From assembly GCA_036850595.1 (NCBI GenBank), contig CM072158.1:15205422-15269421 (forward strand): a stretch of DNA of 64,000 nucleotides. The letters are read 5' to 3'. Source of the DNA: Rhyacichthys aspro (Eukaryota > Chordata > Actinopteri > Gobiiformes > Rhyacichthyidae). Every line of letters starts with the position of its first letter. The first letter of the stretch is position 1. The notes beneath the pieces were generated by a model. That model saw only the letters and a program-made list of their open reading frames with translations, was not told where the DNA came from and made no database searches. Shown in pieces: positions 39,401-51,405 of the stretch. A program made the translations under genes and the position numbers.

Positions 39401-42400
39401 TAAAGCTGTCTACCCGTTGTTAGCTTGTTGTAAGGAAACCAAAAAGTATCTGACATCAAACAAGGGTCATGTTCCCAGAGCTATTTGTTTTGAAGCTACA
39501 ATTTAAAGTGGTTAGATTAGAGAGCTCTGTGTGAAAGTAACCCTCCATTTGAAACAATATTATTATAATGATAAATGGCCTTTGTTTTGTTCTCGTCTCT
39601 TTCTTACACTTAGGATATTTACAGACAGACAAACCTTTAATAATGCCAGATTTATAACCTGTGTAGACTGACGAGACCATTGGCCTGCAGTACTTACCGG
39701 CCCAGTGGGTAGATCACAGCAGGTCTCCAGCTCTGCATGTTTGGCGTCACAGTAAATCATCATTCTCTGAAGATCGAACTGGATTGGATGAAACAGGTAT
39801 GTCAAAATGAGTCCGAATTTCCCGACACAATTCAGCACAATAGTTATCCTGCTGTGTAAACTCACATCAATCGGCACACTGTCGTAAAGCCTCTTCCCTA
39901 TCACAGTTTTCCCCTGAATGTCGATGTCCTCCCTCTCCTCCAGGGGCAGCGTCTGGATGTGTTTGCAGTCTAAGTACAGGGACACGGCCTTGGCCTCCAC
40001 GCTAATGGCTATCTTGTGCCAGTTGCGGTCAAACAGGTTGTCGACTTCGGGGTTCTTGAACACGGCTCTGACTGCGTCTTTTGTCAGTCCGGCTGCGTTG
40101 TACTCCACCGCCTTGTTCTCTCCGTCAAGCCGGATCGACACCTGACCGAAGAGGACAAAGGTAAAAATAGAGCGTGAGAACTAGATATGAGTGTCATATC
40201 AAAATAGTGATGCTCAGGATTTCCACTGATCCTTGAAAACCTGGATCCTTCAGAATCTGGAATGTGGCTTTTCATTTTTAGTCAAAAAAAGTGAAAAATC
40301 TAGCCTTGTTTGTTTTTTATAGCATAATGTCATTGCAAGTAATGTCCATAAAAGAGTGGGAAGCATGCTGTTTCATAGACGAAGTTCAATAATAAGTTAA
40401 AAGGTAGGGAAACTACATTTATAATTGTCGAAACAGGACACCAAATGGTTAGATTCATACCCACCTGTGGGATTCCATATTTGTCATAGACTTGCCACAG
40501 GTACCAGTCTTCACGTCTTGAGGTTTTCCTGAATTTGAATGTCGTCACAAAAGCATATTCATCTGGAAGACCCTGAGGATATACATGTCTGTGGAAAAAA
40601 ACAAACTGATTTTTAGATTGTACTGTAATGATATTTATTGAGTGGGTGAGTATAGTTTTAATACAGAAATATCTAATAATATACAATAAAGAACTAAAAA
40701 AAAAAGCTGTTTTATGGACGAAAAAGGGCTATGGTCCAAGTTTATTTGCGGTCTTAGAGACAATAACATTTGGAACTGATAATGTAGATTTCTTTATTTG
40801 CTACCTGAGTCATTAGCTTTCATGTAGTTCCTTTTTCTCAACCTGTACAGTTTTATTGACAGTCCGTAACCTCATTAGACTATACTGGTATGAAAAGACA
40901 TAGCTCATAGATCTAAAACCAACCCTAATTGTTCTGTTCTGCTATTTAGTTTTTGCTTTAATGGTCACTTACTCAGTCTGCTGTACGATAGGCATAGTAC
41001 CAAGGCGAACATAAGAACTTTGGCCTTCGTCGTCTCTGGTTCCCAGAATGTCTCTGACGTTGAAGTAATCCATCAGGTCAAACCCTGCAGCAACAGTAGA
41101 AAAGCCTTGACATTGTAACAAAGTGCAGACAAATAATCACACTGGGCAGAGCTGTGAAAATGTGAAAGGATTCAGTCAGAATTCTGTGAATATGTTAAAT
41201 TCAAATTAGGTTTGAACCTTCACACCCTGCAGCCGTTGTGTTAAAGCTTTTTGGAAGTGAGATTAAATCCCATTATAACTGAACAAAGGTGAAACGGAAA
41301 TGTTGTCCAATCTAATGATGCCTGAAGAAAAACCTAGCTCCCATCACAGGCCAGATTGTTGAGTATGTGTGTACATGTGTGTACGTTACCCTAGAGCATG
41401 TCATTTGAAGTGGTCAAACCACAGACCATATTTAGGAGGTTTAGAAAGGCACTCCCTTGTACAACAAACAAGTGCTGTAACTATGGCAATGGCAGCGGGA
41501 TCAGAGATCACTAATGCTGCCTGTTTGTCCAGCAGAGCAACTGATAGCTCACGGTTATGTGGCCAGACTTTGTCTGGTCCTTGGAGTAGACTGTGTTATT
41601 AGTGAGTCAACAGGATGAGAAGAGCCTAAAAATATAGTTCAACAATGCCTCATTAATACAACAAAGCCTTTAGGATCTAGGGTTTCCAGGGGAATATTAA
41701 CACCACTGTATTAATCTTCCAAAGAGGAAGGAGAGGTATGAGGCAGTAATGTGAGAGTCTTAGTGGAAGTGTTTGAGAATAGCCTGGAGACAGGTGGTAA
41801 GACACACAGGCCTCCTCATGCACCATTAGCAACAGGGCAAAAAATAACATTTCAACAGAGCAGTCATAACTGACAGGATCGGCCAACCAGAAATCACTCC
41901 ATCTGTCAGTATATAATTTAATCCTTTTTTTAACTATGTAATGCAAATTGTTATTTTTCTTGGTCAGCAGGGGGGGCTGTGTTATCTTTGAAGTGAACAA
42001 CCCACTAATCATAAATCTATTTCATTAGACGTTTACAGTGGCATATTCTTAATGTGGAGAGAGGTGATTACTATGAATTAGTTTTCACAACTGCAAATGG
42101 CTGGAACAGTTTTGTAAATATAATTTAACAATGAGAATAGTATACATTCATTGGGCTGAAGGATTTATTCAGACTCAACCAAAGTTAGCACACAGTGAGC
42201 ATTTGAAGTGGCATTTGTCGATAATAAGGGCACAAGGCTTGCTCGAGGAAGCCATACAGCTGTGACTTTTGCTGGCCGTAATGTTGCCGGGCTTGCATCA
42301 TCCACATTCGTTCACTGCACCGTTTCTGCGGCTGTTCAGGGGCCATCTCATCACAGAGCTGTAATTTGGACTGGCAGTGGATAGCGTATAATCAGCCTAA

Positions 42401-45400
42401 AAAAGTTATTTTGGACCGCCAGAAACGACCAATGGGGTGATCTGCGGGAAAAGCCAGATGAGTTCACAGACTGGGAAAAGGCAAAACGCATACGCGCAGC
42501 ATTCTTTTGATCAGAGCAGATGGCAACGTTTGTGCAGTCGATAGCGAGCGCCGAGCAGTGGAGATAGCATTCATTCTCTGGTGTGTGCAGGGTACCCTGA
42601 GGGGTCGGACTAGACAGCCCGTGATAAATACAAGTCTGACTCCAACCACAGGTCTCCTGGCTGTCAAATCATAATCAGTGCCAAATAGACATGACATTTT
42701 CTAACGGAGAATTACACTCACCCTGCAACACCACAGAGTGCATCTTTTGTGCAATTATAAGTCGGAGCCTAGAGGAGGTGCTGTCACTGAAGATAAGTAC
42801 TGTCTGTGCTGTCCATATTTGTATTGTACATATTGTATATTGGCAAAATCTTAATAGCTTTAATAAAAAATACCCGCAGCAGTCAATTTCTCTTGACTCT
42901 ACCGCACTACGTTCTGTCTAGAAATCCAAAAGCTGCAGACAACTTTGTCACGTCAAGAGGCTTCCGACCTCAAACCAGTGTTTTGAGACAAATCAACAAC
43001 ACTGATTTTAGTTTTAACTATGACAGAATGACTTAAACTAGCAGGGCACTTATTATGTTTTATGCCCAGAAAAAATGAAATAGCTGAGGAAAACATTAAT
43101 CATTCAAAGTGTACAAAGTGTATTTTCCTTCCTAAAATCCACCAACTAGAACTGCACTCGGCAGAAAGCATATGTCGACCCTGTAATTCAGTCAAACATC
43201 CTCATAATGTCAGAAATAACCGACTTCAGAATCCACCCCTTTTGGAAGATCTGCTCTTAAATTTATGGCTTCTGCTTGGTGAACATAATTATGGCTTTTT
43301 ATTGGTTTCAGTGATGTGTAGTTTTAATAGAAGCACCTGTTTTATAATATCTGAAACTAGATTAGGTCATGAAATGGCTATATTTTAGACTCCACGTTGT
43401 ATGAAACGACTTGTGGGCATTATCTTGTTGCTACTCGTTTGTTTTTAAGTTGAATCGAATCAATCAGTGAAGGTACACTTAGTCCAACGAATCAGGTAAC
43501 AAATCCTTTCTGAAATAACCCCAAGAACACTGATTTTGCAGGTTTGCCTGTTGCCTGTGTTATTCCAGTTGCAAATAAAATACAGAAGTCCAAAAGGAAA
43601 TGTCATTGGCTTGCAGTGATTTATTGAAAGTTTGTTTTAATGTCTTTTGCGGTTGAGAGGGAAAGCAGTACCACGTAATTAACACTTGGCCAGTGGCGGG
43701 AATGTGATAATGTGAGTTGACACTGGGAACTGATGCTGTCAACCCTGAACAAGTCCTCCTCTAAATACTGCCAAATTCACATGACAGGAAGGACCTAAAC
43801 TATAAGCTTAAAGTAGGAAGTATGTGTGTCTGTACATTTCAATAACATCTAAGCTTTCATAGTATAATCAACAGTTTTTAACATATATTAGAAGAGTATA
43901 TTACTCTTGGACATTATGATAGATCTTTAATATGCAGCATTTATTCACGTCTCAAACCCGACCTTTCCATTTTTTTTTCCCAAGTAAAAAAAAGTCCCTC
44001 CATTTTTTTCCGAAATTGTGTGTTTTTGTTTTGATATCACTTCACGCATTCCCTAATTTTTCTAGGTATGGTCTTTACATTTAAATTTTTACCATTAATT
44101 GCTGATTTGACTGACAGTGCAATGCAGACAGTGGGCAGAAGTCATTTTTATGTGGATCTACCTTTCCACACTTCCAGTAATGTCACATCTGGAAAATGGT
44201 GGTGGGGAAAAATGCCTTATTCTAGCTGCATAGTATGGGGCAGTATTACTGTCTGTGGTTTATATTATTTGCAGTAATAATATTCTAGTGTAAATCTTCA
44301 TTGCTTTGTTTTTAAATTTACTTTACTCCAAAAACTCTCTTTATTTTTGGCATGGCTTGTTTTATTAGTGGAAAATAAGTCCAGGCTTTTCCTGAGTAGT
44401 ATATTAGTTTAGTCTGTGTGGTTTGACTGTGGTGGTTCTGGTTTCCTACAGTTGTCCAAAAATATGAACGTTAGATTAGCTGTGAATTCTCAATAGCCTG
44501 CAGGGTCTTAGTCAACATGCCCTCACGTAACAGCCTTTGACCAGACATCCACAATGCCACATAATGTGTTGTATAAAACATGAGTTGAACTCTAACCGCT
44601 AAGCTCAAGTACTAAAGAAAGGGTCATTTTTTTTCTGGTTGCACTATAACTCTCAGGGCAAATTTCACAGTACCCATATAATCAGTACATTTTTTACAAT
44701 GTTACACCACACATAAACCCCGGGTCATGACATGTCTTGTTTGTTTTGTCTGGACTTCAAAACTATTGGCCCCTAAAACTCAATCACTTCATTATGAAAC
44801 TGTTTGGGCAGCAAAAGACGATACCAGCCAAATGTGTTAAAAGTCAGAAATGTTCAAAACACCTCTCTACAATGTCTTTTTTCCCGTCAGGTCCCACAAA
44901 TCAGAAGTCCAAAGAGCTCAGTGTTTGCATCTGTTTTTTCTCTCAGAGTGATGGATGTGGGTGGGAGACACAGACAGGAACTCAGATCCCCAAAAGACAC
45001 TCTTAGAACAACATCCGAACTTTCTGGATAAACGCTATTCTTGAGTTCGGAGAAAGTTTTAACACAGCGGCTTGGAATGTAAGCCGGGACATCATGTGAT
45101 GGACAGTCTGTAATGCACTTTAAATTGCTAGGAGAGCAATATAACCTCTGATTTGAACATCACAGATGCGTTTGAAAGAACATGTCTGCCTGTCTTCAGG
45201 TTTGACGTTATGTTACATTCGCTGACTAAAATAGATGACCTTGGCAATGGAAAGGTTTAAAGCCATCCCCTTGTGAGAAGGTCCCATATGAAGTATGAAT
45301 ACAGTTTAGGACAGATCAGGTAAATGTGCTGACTTTTGCAGTTTAAGCAAGGAATGTTTAACCCAACATAATAAATGAATGCTCCATACACTGATCAGCC

Positions 45401-48400
45401 AGAATGTTATGATGACCTAAAGCTTCAAAATGTACAAATTATGTTCAAACAGACACATATATGTGCATAATAATTTATAGTGAATGCTGATGAAGACACT
45501 TATATTGTATTTCTGAAAATATATTAAAAAATAAATCTTGCCAGTTGTCTGCCTTTGGGGACATGTTCATATTCAAAAACCATTACTTGACATTTTTACC
45601 AAGATTATTGGTATTTTATAATTTATGATATTCTCACAAACAAATACACATTTTGTGATTTGATTTTAAACCTACAGCAACATACAAAAACACTGTATGT
45701 TGTATTCTTTAATGCACAGCTATAGATTAAAGACATAGTATGCATAATTTTTATAAAAATGTTTAATAATCCTCACTCCTTTGCCCTCTAGAACAATATG
45801 GATGTGAATATATCTGTACGTCAACTACCCCTTTGCCTGTATTTTACCATTTTATACTTTTGTTTACACCTGAGGGTCTTTCTTGGGTGTGTAGCTCTCA
45901 GCCAATCACAGCTCAGAAGGAATAAAAATAACTAGTTTAAAAAATTGAATGCCAGAGTAAGCCTGGATTTGACTTTGTGATGGGACAGGATCCTTTGTTA
46001 GCACTTCTCTGGTGTTCCTGTATATATTTCCATGTATGTATGTATTCCTATAAATTATGCCTTTAATAATTCTCATTAACAGTTATTTTGCCAAGCTAAA
46101 ATCTGATAGTTTCCAGACAGTCAATGCATGTTTGTTTTGTAAAGCAAGATCATAAAAACTTAACTCCACTAAACACTTTGCTTAAGTTTGCAAGTACATT
46201 ATCCTAAAGTTGCTGAGTAAAACATAAAACAAATGCCTCAGATAGAACAGCACCACTACCAACCTCATGAATAAAATCCATTTCATTCTCATTCAAAGTG
46301 AAATGGGGTCAAATTGAGTGACACTGTCAAAACATTTGCAGTTGAAATAGTTCGATATAATGTCTCTTTTTATTTAAAAAGGTCTGCTTTGTAAAAAGAA
46401 AACTGAATTGCTGTCTGCGGTTTAAAAGTGCAGCCAGCGCTGCATGTCGCCGTAGGAAAGCAGCAGTTTACACATACCTGGAACCTCGTCAAGACCATAA
46501 CTCGTGCTGTTTGGCTTGAAGCGATCAGCTTGAACTTTCATGTTTGGACACAGTACATCTGGTGGGAAAGAAGACAATAGCTCAGTTAGACATGCTTTAA
46601 GTCAAAAAATATGATGATATGAGCAAAAATGCAACAACAGAAACAGCTCCTAGAAGAAATCTCAAGAGTTTTTGACAAATGAAAATAATTTTTTGATGAA
46701 CTGCTTTGATCTAAAGAGCATGGGGCAGACTGACAAAACTTTTGTGCCTGATGTCTGGATGGGGAAGTGTTTGCAAATGAGGTGGCCTCTCTTTAGGTTT
46801 GACAAGTAGTAACAGTCTAATATTTCCACAAGCACATATTTCTGTGCCGGCGATGACAGTGAGAAAGCCAACACCTCCGGGTTAGGTTTTTATTGGCGGC
46901 AGTTGCATTTTCTATTTATGCTTGCAGTATGCAGCTAGAAGCCCGCTGGATTTATAAGATGTAAACATTGACATTGAGACAGGACAGTTAAACAAATTTA
47001 TACATTACTTTAGATAAATTGCTTTTCTGAAGAGCAATTATAAACAAAAATAGGGTGGATGTGGCCAGAGGATTGTTTATGGGGAGCCACTAGATTTAGC
47101 CACAGTGATGTCACCCATTGCTAAAGCCCCAATTTTGGTCATTGCCATCTTGTTTTCTCTTAATCCAGAAGGGAGTGTATGTTGATGAAAGGTCTGGGCC
47201 TCAGAAAGGGTCAAAAGGTAAAACTGCTGCTAGCTAACAATGCTTATAGGCTCATATAGCTTATGCATCTATGAGTAGGCTACGCTAACAAGCTTGCTGT
47301 TGTGAAATAATGAGATTTTTTGAGAAAAGTTTTTGATTGGACCTTGTTAGCTGCACAGAAAGCTTCCTGTCTGGAAAAAAGTGCAATTTAATCAAAAAAA
47401 TAAAGGTCAGAAGAATGACTCGGTCACACTTCTAAATTTTTAGTGGTAAGTTTTGATTGAATATCCGGTAAGGATTGGTCTGTGTCATTATTTAGTTTTG
47501 AACAATAATTTAGATCCTTTTGTGGCACTAAGTCATTACTTAGTATGGAGGGATTATTATATATGTGAGTTATAGGCACTTTCAGCGTGATCTTTTTCAT
47601 GCATTGAAGTCTCATCTCATCACGTCATACATACAGACATACATGCATTAAAGGAGTGGCTCATCCATAACTGAAGATACATTTTTATATGATATATTTC
47701 ATTAAAGCCTATATTAATCCTTCTCTCAATTCTCCTGTACATGTATTTCAGACACTGACAGGCAATCAGGATGCTGTAATTAGGATGTAATCAATCCGTT
47801 CTGCAGCTCTCCCCATTAAACATTTGTCTTTGCCATTTGTCTTTGTGTGTAGTGTCAGCTGTAAACAGAAAAGAAAAATACACAGAGAGGCAGTCATGTT
47901 CCGAAAGAGCTCGGGTATCACAGTCATAAAAACAGCAGATATGCTTTTAACATTTGCACCAGACATTTTGAGCTCTGCTAGCTGACACAGGCCCTCTGCA
48001 TAAATTAAGGCAAAGTATTATGCTAAATGTAGTTCTTTTTTTGTATCTGTCGTCATCTCTTACCTGTAAATGTCTGTCTTAAACTTTTGTAGCGTTAATG
48101 GAGGCTTTCAGACTGAATGTTTGACTTTATATTGTTTATAAAAATGAGCAACCTCACCTAAAATTGCTATCCTGAGAGTGAATGCAAGTGCGTCATTCTT
48201 TTTTAAAAGGCTGAAGCCCTAAAGACTTGCTAGCATGCTAGATAGCCGAGTTACTCCCTGCACTTGTGGCCCTGAAGCTATAATTTAGGGATCCAGCTGG
48301 GAGTTAAAATGGGACCGATGTTGAAAAAAAAAAAAAGGCTTTGGAAAGAAGTATCTCACACTGGTTCTTATATCAACAAAAATACTTCAATTAATTATGT

Positions 48401-51346
48401 AGAACTTGTCTTTTTTTAATAATGCTACCATCATAAGCGTTAGTAGCCTACTACATTGATCCATCCATTCTTCTGTGTTACAATGTGCTATGTTATTTGA
48501 TATTTTTAGCATACTCTTAGTTTAAAATCCAAAGTGCTTGTCAGTGGACTTCTGTGACAAGGGTCGAGTGAGGTCAAGCGTGCAAAGTCCAGATCTGGAG
48601 AGACCACACATGATCTAATAAGTTGTTACAGCACCAAATAAATAGCTAGCCTTTTTTAACCGTAGCCTGAAGATTAAAAGGTGCAAACATCCAACGTGGA
48701 CATTGGGATGGCTGTTGCGGACCAACTTGTAACATTAGAGCTATAATTTTCCGGTTGAAAATAACTTGCATAGCTGCGTGAGCCAGTTGTGCTGACCACT
48801 GATATACTTAGAGACTGACTCGTGGTGAATTCTGAGATTACACAAGGGAAATTCTCTACATTTGACTAAGTACGTGATATATTTTGGAGTATTTTCTTTT
48901 TTCAAACCGCAATAACATGAGTCTTTGTGCCCTTTGCAACAAACACATAAAGGAGTTTCTTGTATCCCATGACTACTTTGTACAGTCAGGTGCAAAAGCT
49001 CCGCAATAAGGTAGCACTGTCGTCTCTCTGCATCCAAGAACCAGGAGAAAATGAACTACTTTAGCCACATAAACATAACAGCTAAGTAGTGCTAACTGCT
49101 ACAAATGGCAAAAGGATCCAGCTCAAGTCTAGCTGTTTGACATAGTTTTAAAAATAACCTATATTCTTTGGGTTGGCAGATTTAACATCATGGTGGCAAA
49201 GGGCAAGGTCAAAGTTCGGCAGCTTTAAAATGAGCCACGACATTGCACTGGTAGAGTTAGTTTTTTTGCAGTATCTCTCTTTTTTCACAGTGTCAAACAT
49301 GACAATTTAGTGTCAGATCTAAAAGATAGATGGCTTTTGGCTCCTCCGTGTACACTAAACCGTGCAATCATGTCATTTCTCTTCTTGTATTTACTGTTTG
49401 TGGTAAAGGAATCATGGCATCTTTTTCTTTCCTGTCTGGCTAATTTTAGGCAGGAATTTCAAGCGTTGGAGAGCAGAGCATCCATCATCTTTGTGAAAGT
49501 GCTCACACACAGATTTCCACGCTGCTACTGAACAAAAGCAAGTCTGCTAAATTTCTGCAAATTCATTTAGCTACTGTGGGTCATAGAGCTAGTTTCTGGT
49601 GAAAGCTTTTGTTAGCGGAAAAACCATTGAGGTTGAATCGTACAGGCTTTCCAGTCCTAAACACCTCTTCACCAAGGCAGCAGTCTATAAGGCAGCTCCA
49701 CCACAGAAATGTCTTGGTTAGAATGCTGTCATTTACAAGCCAATTTTTGCAACAGCCCCTCACACGCTTTATACTCCATCAAAGGGAAGCCACCATAGTG
49801 CACTGCTCATGTGCTGCTCCTCTTTGTGGTCGGGGTGGGGTTTGGTGGTCAGGGTCTTTCCTCAGTGTGTGGTTAAAGGTTAAAATAAGAGTCTTTATTT
49901 GATTAAGTGCATGTTTGGAGAAACTTCAAAACTAGAACATGTGCAATGTAAGGGAAGTGTTGGCTCAAGGCCCAAACTTACTTTCACACAGCCTCTTTCT
50001 CAGCCTGCCCCTGATCTTGTCAATGGCATTAAAGTCCGTCACATGAAAAACATGGGCATTCTTTGGCTCGGCTGCGATCTCCTCCAGCTCCTCCTTGAGT
50101 GCTTCCCCGATGCCCACAGCGAACATCCTGATTCCAGCTTTGGCAGCTGCCTTGGAGGGCTCCAAAACATAATCCTGGCTTCGGCCGTCTGTGAGAAGGA
50201 TGGCCACCCTCTGAATGCCTCGGGCTACGGGCCTCGCTCCGTTGCGCTCCGTGAAGATGTTGGTGGTGGTGTAGCTGATAGCATCCCCTGTCATAGTATT
50301 CCCCCCTAGGTAGCGTATGTTCCGAGCGGCCCTCTTCACCTCTTCCAGGGTTCTGTATCTGCCCAGGTTAAACTCAATGGTGGGCCTGTCACTATACCGG
50401 ACCACGGCCACTCGTGTTTTATCAGTTGCCACGTCAAAAGACTCCACCAGGTTGGCTACCCACTGCCTAATTTTTTCGAAGTTCTCCTTTCCCACGCTGG
50501 ATGATGTATCCAAGATGAACGCCAAGTCATAGTGAACATTTTTACAACCTAGAAAGAAGAGAGAAACAAAAAAAACAAAAAAAGATTCACAATTTGTAAG
50601 ATAAGGCAGCAAGTATGACCTGTCTTTCTCAGAATAAATGTGATTCACAATACCATTTAGTTATGTGCAGACTGTTTTCAAGTACTAAGATGAAACTTAA
50701 GTTGAATGGATTAAAATAATCTTGGGTTTATATTTAGATACCCAAGAGCACCTGATTTATTGAGATTCTCAAAAAAAAAAGTGTCTGGGCTGCAGTGAAT
50801 TACAACCTGGTTCTCACAGCTGTTACACATGTAGCAGCTGGCAGCTTGGTCTGTGCCTACTAAGTTTAGTTTTTTGTCAATTTACCACACAGCTGTGTGC
50901 TTAGCATTGAAGTATTTCATCTTGCATAGAGGTATTAAGCATGTTATTCAACAAAAGCACTATGAATATGTCAAGCCCACACAGAATGCTGCATATAAAG
51001 CCAGTTTATCTCAGCTCATATATTCTGAACATCCATTTGTAGTTTAATCGAACAGCAGCAGCTTCTTTCTATGTGTTCACTTCTGGGTTTGCAGCAATCA
51101 GTAGCATCATGAGCGTTAGCACTACATTAGCATCTGACCTATTGAAGACTGAGCTTGGGTAGGAGGGAAAACTGGAGGGTAATTGTATACATTGTATTAG
51201 ACTCCACAAACCACATATTAATATTTATCTACAAAGCACCCTTTAATGATCTTACCTGCCCTCTGTGCTTCCACACTTTCACCGGAAAGAGTCAAGGCCA
51301 GGATGACCAAGACCAGGGTGATCCTAAGTCCCAGTCGTAATTCCAT
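12446..51346 (-). CDS. col22a1: Collagen alpha-1(XXII), complete, 64 coding exons
   Basis: Secreted FACIT collagen; in vertebrates it marks the myotendinous junction, skin and articular cartilage junctions. My exons, 5' to 3' (left edge): 51256, 49982, 46478, 40973, 40465, 39866, 39698, 38965, 38837, 38633, 38406, 36851, 36695, 36550, 35481, 35360, 33347, 33193, 32612, 31758, 31335, 31113, 29785, 29220, 29093, 28913, 27981, 27857, 27709, 27525, 27327, 27198, 26512, 26264, 26125, 25987, 25841, 25050, 23731, 23229, 23114, 22977, 21426, 20724, 20523, 20202, 19924, 19753, 19564, 19343, 19195, 19066, 18935, 17037, 15661, 15442, 14314, 13807, 13680, 13414, 13276, 13018, 12710, 12446. They sum to 4869 bases, 1622 residues plus TAG, with every phase matching. 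Human is about 1626 residues. Order: signal peptide, vWA, TSPN, linker, interrupted helix, NC segment with Cys, C-terminal trimerisation region ending CDPSQCAYYASLAQRP. No frameshift is seen; one intron uses a GC donor. Confidence 0.97.
13018..13342 (-). other. col22a1: C-terminal NC2-like trimerisation segment of col22a1
   Basis: Exon 13276-13342 encodes ESVSLEQMRRLIQEELAKQLD, joined in phase 1 to 13018-13200, which continues AKLAYLMAQMQPAHV before Gly-X-Y resumes. The heptad-like Leu/Met/Ile spacing predicts a short amphipathic helix or coiled coil, matching the chain-selection segment that precedes COL1 in FACIT collagens. Confidence 0.85.
14866..14885. repeat. Short (TA)n microsatellite
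   Basis: About 19 bases of alternating TA inside the col22a1 intron between exons 15442-15495 and 14314-14385. Confidence 0.85.
15715..17036 (-). other. col22a1 intron, 1.3 kb, repeat-derived fragment only
   Basis: Mostly A/T-rich. A stretch at about 16313-16480 starting AAAGCAACACTATGTAAC resembles a motif common in teleost interspersed repeats. No exon is missing, because the flanking exons join in phase 0. Confidence 0.45.
17091..18934 (-). other. col22a1 intron, 1.8 kb, with a GC-richer island
   Basis: Contains an A run at about 17668-17686 and, at about 17910-18150, a GC-richer, higher-complexity block unlike the flanking A/T-rich sequence. No Gly-X-Y coding is seen. The block is a candidate conserved or regulatory element. 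Confidence 0.45.
20200..20201 (-). other. col22a1: GC splice donor (GC-AG intron) in col22a1
   Basis: The 54-base exon 20202-20255 ends GGGGCAAAG and is followed on the minus strand by GCACGT instead of GT. Using the GT three bases further on would add four bases and break the frame, whereas the GC site keeps an exact 18-codon exon and fits the AAG|GCAxGT consensus of GC-AG introns. Confidence 0.85.
20523..20759 (-). other. col22a1: Internal NC segment with two cysteines in col22a1
   Basis: Exons 20724-20759 (GKAADLSDLNLK) and 20523-20636 (starting DVCSDCPAGPPG) form a non-helical interruption inside the collagenous region. The CxxCP pair resembles the FACIT hinge motif. Human alpha-1(XXII) has, as I recall, a similar VCxDCP motif at this point, which supports orthology. 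Confidence 0.85.
22200..22290 (-). mobile_element. Possible fragment of a second tRNA-related repeat
   Basis: The minus strand reads GAGTTCGATCCCCGTCCAGA, close to a tRNA T-arm/B box, but no A box is visible beside it. It lies 200 bases from the better-defined SINE and may be a truncated copy or part of a composite. Confidence 0.35.
22509..22850 (-). mobile_element. tRNA-derived SINE in a col22a1 intron
   Basis: Read on the minus strand, the element begins with a tRNA-like head: an A-box-like GGCTCAGTTGGTAGAGG (22821-22837) and a perfect B box GGTTCGACTCC (22793-22803). The body contains the phrase CTTGCCCAAGGACACAACA on the plus strand and ends near a TATATAGC segment. The layout matches SINE-type or composite repeats frequent in teleost genomes. 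Exact ends and family were not determined. Confidence 0.7.
28501..28640 (-). mobile_element. tRNA-derived SINE in a col22a1 intron
   Basis: On the minus strand it starts GGGGCACCCCTGGCAGCTCA, giving an A-box-like TGGCAGCTCAGGTAGAGC (28612-28629) and a B box GGTTCAAGTCT (28576-28586). A tRNA-unrelated body containing CATTTCCTGTCAAGCTTC follows. This is the standard teleost tRNA-SINE layout. The family is not named. Confidence 0.75.
30674..31048. mobile_element. hAT-like MITE, about 375 bases
   Basis: Terminal inverted repeats TAGAGCTGCACAATAT and, reverse-complemented from the right end, TAGGGCTGCACAATAT. There is no coding capacity. Terminal motifs of this kind are abundant in teleost genomes as nonautonomous DNA transposons. 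No clear 8-base target duplication is visible, so superfamily membership is inferred from the ends only. Confidence 0.7.
33627..34073. mobile_element. Second copy of the hAT-like MITE, about 447 bases
   Basis: The left end TAGAGCTGCACAAC and the right end, reverse-complemented, TGGGGCTGTACAATATAC match the 30.7 kb copy. Internal sequence shares the AT-rich GATATTGCAATAACAGTAA phrase. A poly-T run (about 33987-34006) lies inside. Confidence 0.6.
38965..39081 (-). other. col22a1: Pro/Thr linker with CxC motif before the helix
   Basis: A 117-base exon encodes 39 residues starting CPKKVV, with a PTPTPT stretch and then NCSCPAGEK running directly into Gly-X-Y. The CSC pair at the entry to the triple helix is likely to make inter-chain disulfides. 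The linker is probably flexible and could carry O-glycans; that is inferred from composition. Confidence 0.85.
39698..41084 (-). other. col22a1: Thrombospondin-N / laminin-G-like domain of col22a1
   Basis: Exons 40973-41084, 40465-40588, 39866-40141 and 39698-39778, following 46478-46558, encode the TSPN-like beta-sandwich. Landmarks are GFDLMDYF, YVRLGTMPIVQ, GLPDEYAFVTTFKFR, DWYLWQVYD, VSIRLDGENKAVEYN, NWHKIAISV, DIQGKTVIGKRL, and a Cys-rich end, CDAKHAELETCCDLP. Exon phases are mixed here, unlike the phase-0 helix exons. This domain lies between vWA and helix in types XXI, XXII, XII and XIV. Confidence 0.93.
41085..46477 (-). other. Largest col22a1 intron, 5.4 kb
   Basis: Separates two TSPN-region exons. 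No coding sequence was found. A segment at about 42200-42700 is less A/T-rich and of higher complexity. A short CACTGATCAGCC-like repeat remnant lies at 45389-45419. Large 5' introns of this kind are common sites for enhancers, but none can be identified here. Confidence 0.5.
46559..49981 (-). other. col22a1 intron after the vWA exon, 3.4 kb
   Basis: No exon is seen. A block at about 47049-47180 with phrases such as GTGATGTCACCCATTG resembles common teleost interspersed repeats; the family is not determined. The remainder is ordinary A/T-rich sequence. Confidence 0.45.
49982..50548 (-). other. col22a1: von Willebrand factor A domain exon of col22a1
   Basis: A single 567-base exon encodes almost the whole vWA domain, starting CKNVHYDLAFILDTSSS and ending RLRKRLCE. 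The metal-ion-dependent adhesion site is intact: DTSSS (DxSxS), the Thr in GGNTMTGDA and the Asp in LLTDGRSQD. Boundary cysteines (CKN and RLCE) are positioned to close the domain. Such domains mediate matrix or receptor binding through a divalent cation. Carrying the whole domain on one exon matches my recollection of the mammalian gene. Confidence 0.95.
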
Positions 51347-51405
51347 CTCGGCCTTGGTTTCGGGTCTGTTTTGTTTAGCTTATTACAACCATCAAGCTGT
51401 CCAGC
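51256..51405 (-). other. col22a1: col22a1 start-codon exon with signal peptide
   Basis: The ATG is at 51346-51344. The 30 encoded residues have a basic start, a hydrophobic core (ITLVLVILALTL) and a small-residue region before EAQRA, a typical signal peptide. The donor AG|GTAAG at 51255 joins in phase 1 to the vWA exon. Upstream of the ATG a good acceptor (TTTCCACAG) at about 51406 implies that the exon begins at 51405 with about 59 bases of 5' UTR and that another noncoding exon exists. Confidence 0.85.

Noticed and set aside
49899..50309. 136-codon plus-strand frame
   Set aside because: Antisense to the vWA exon; its composition is explained by the coding strand opposite.
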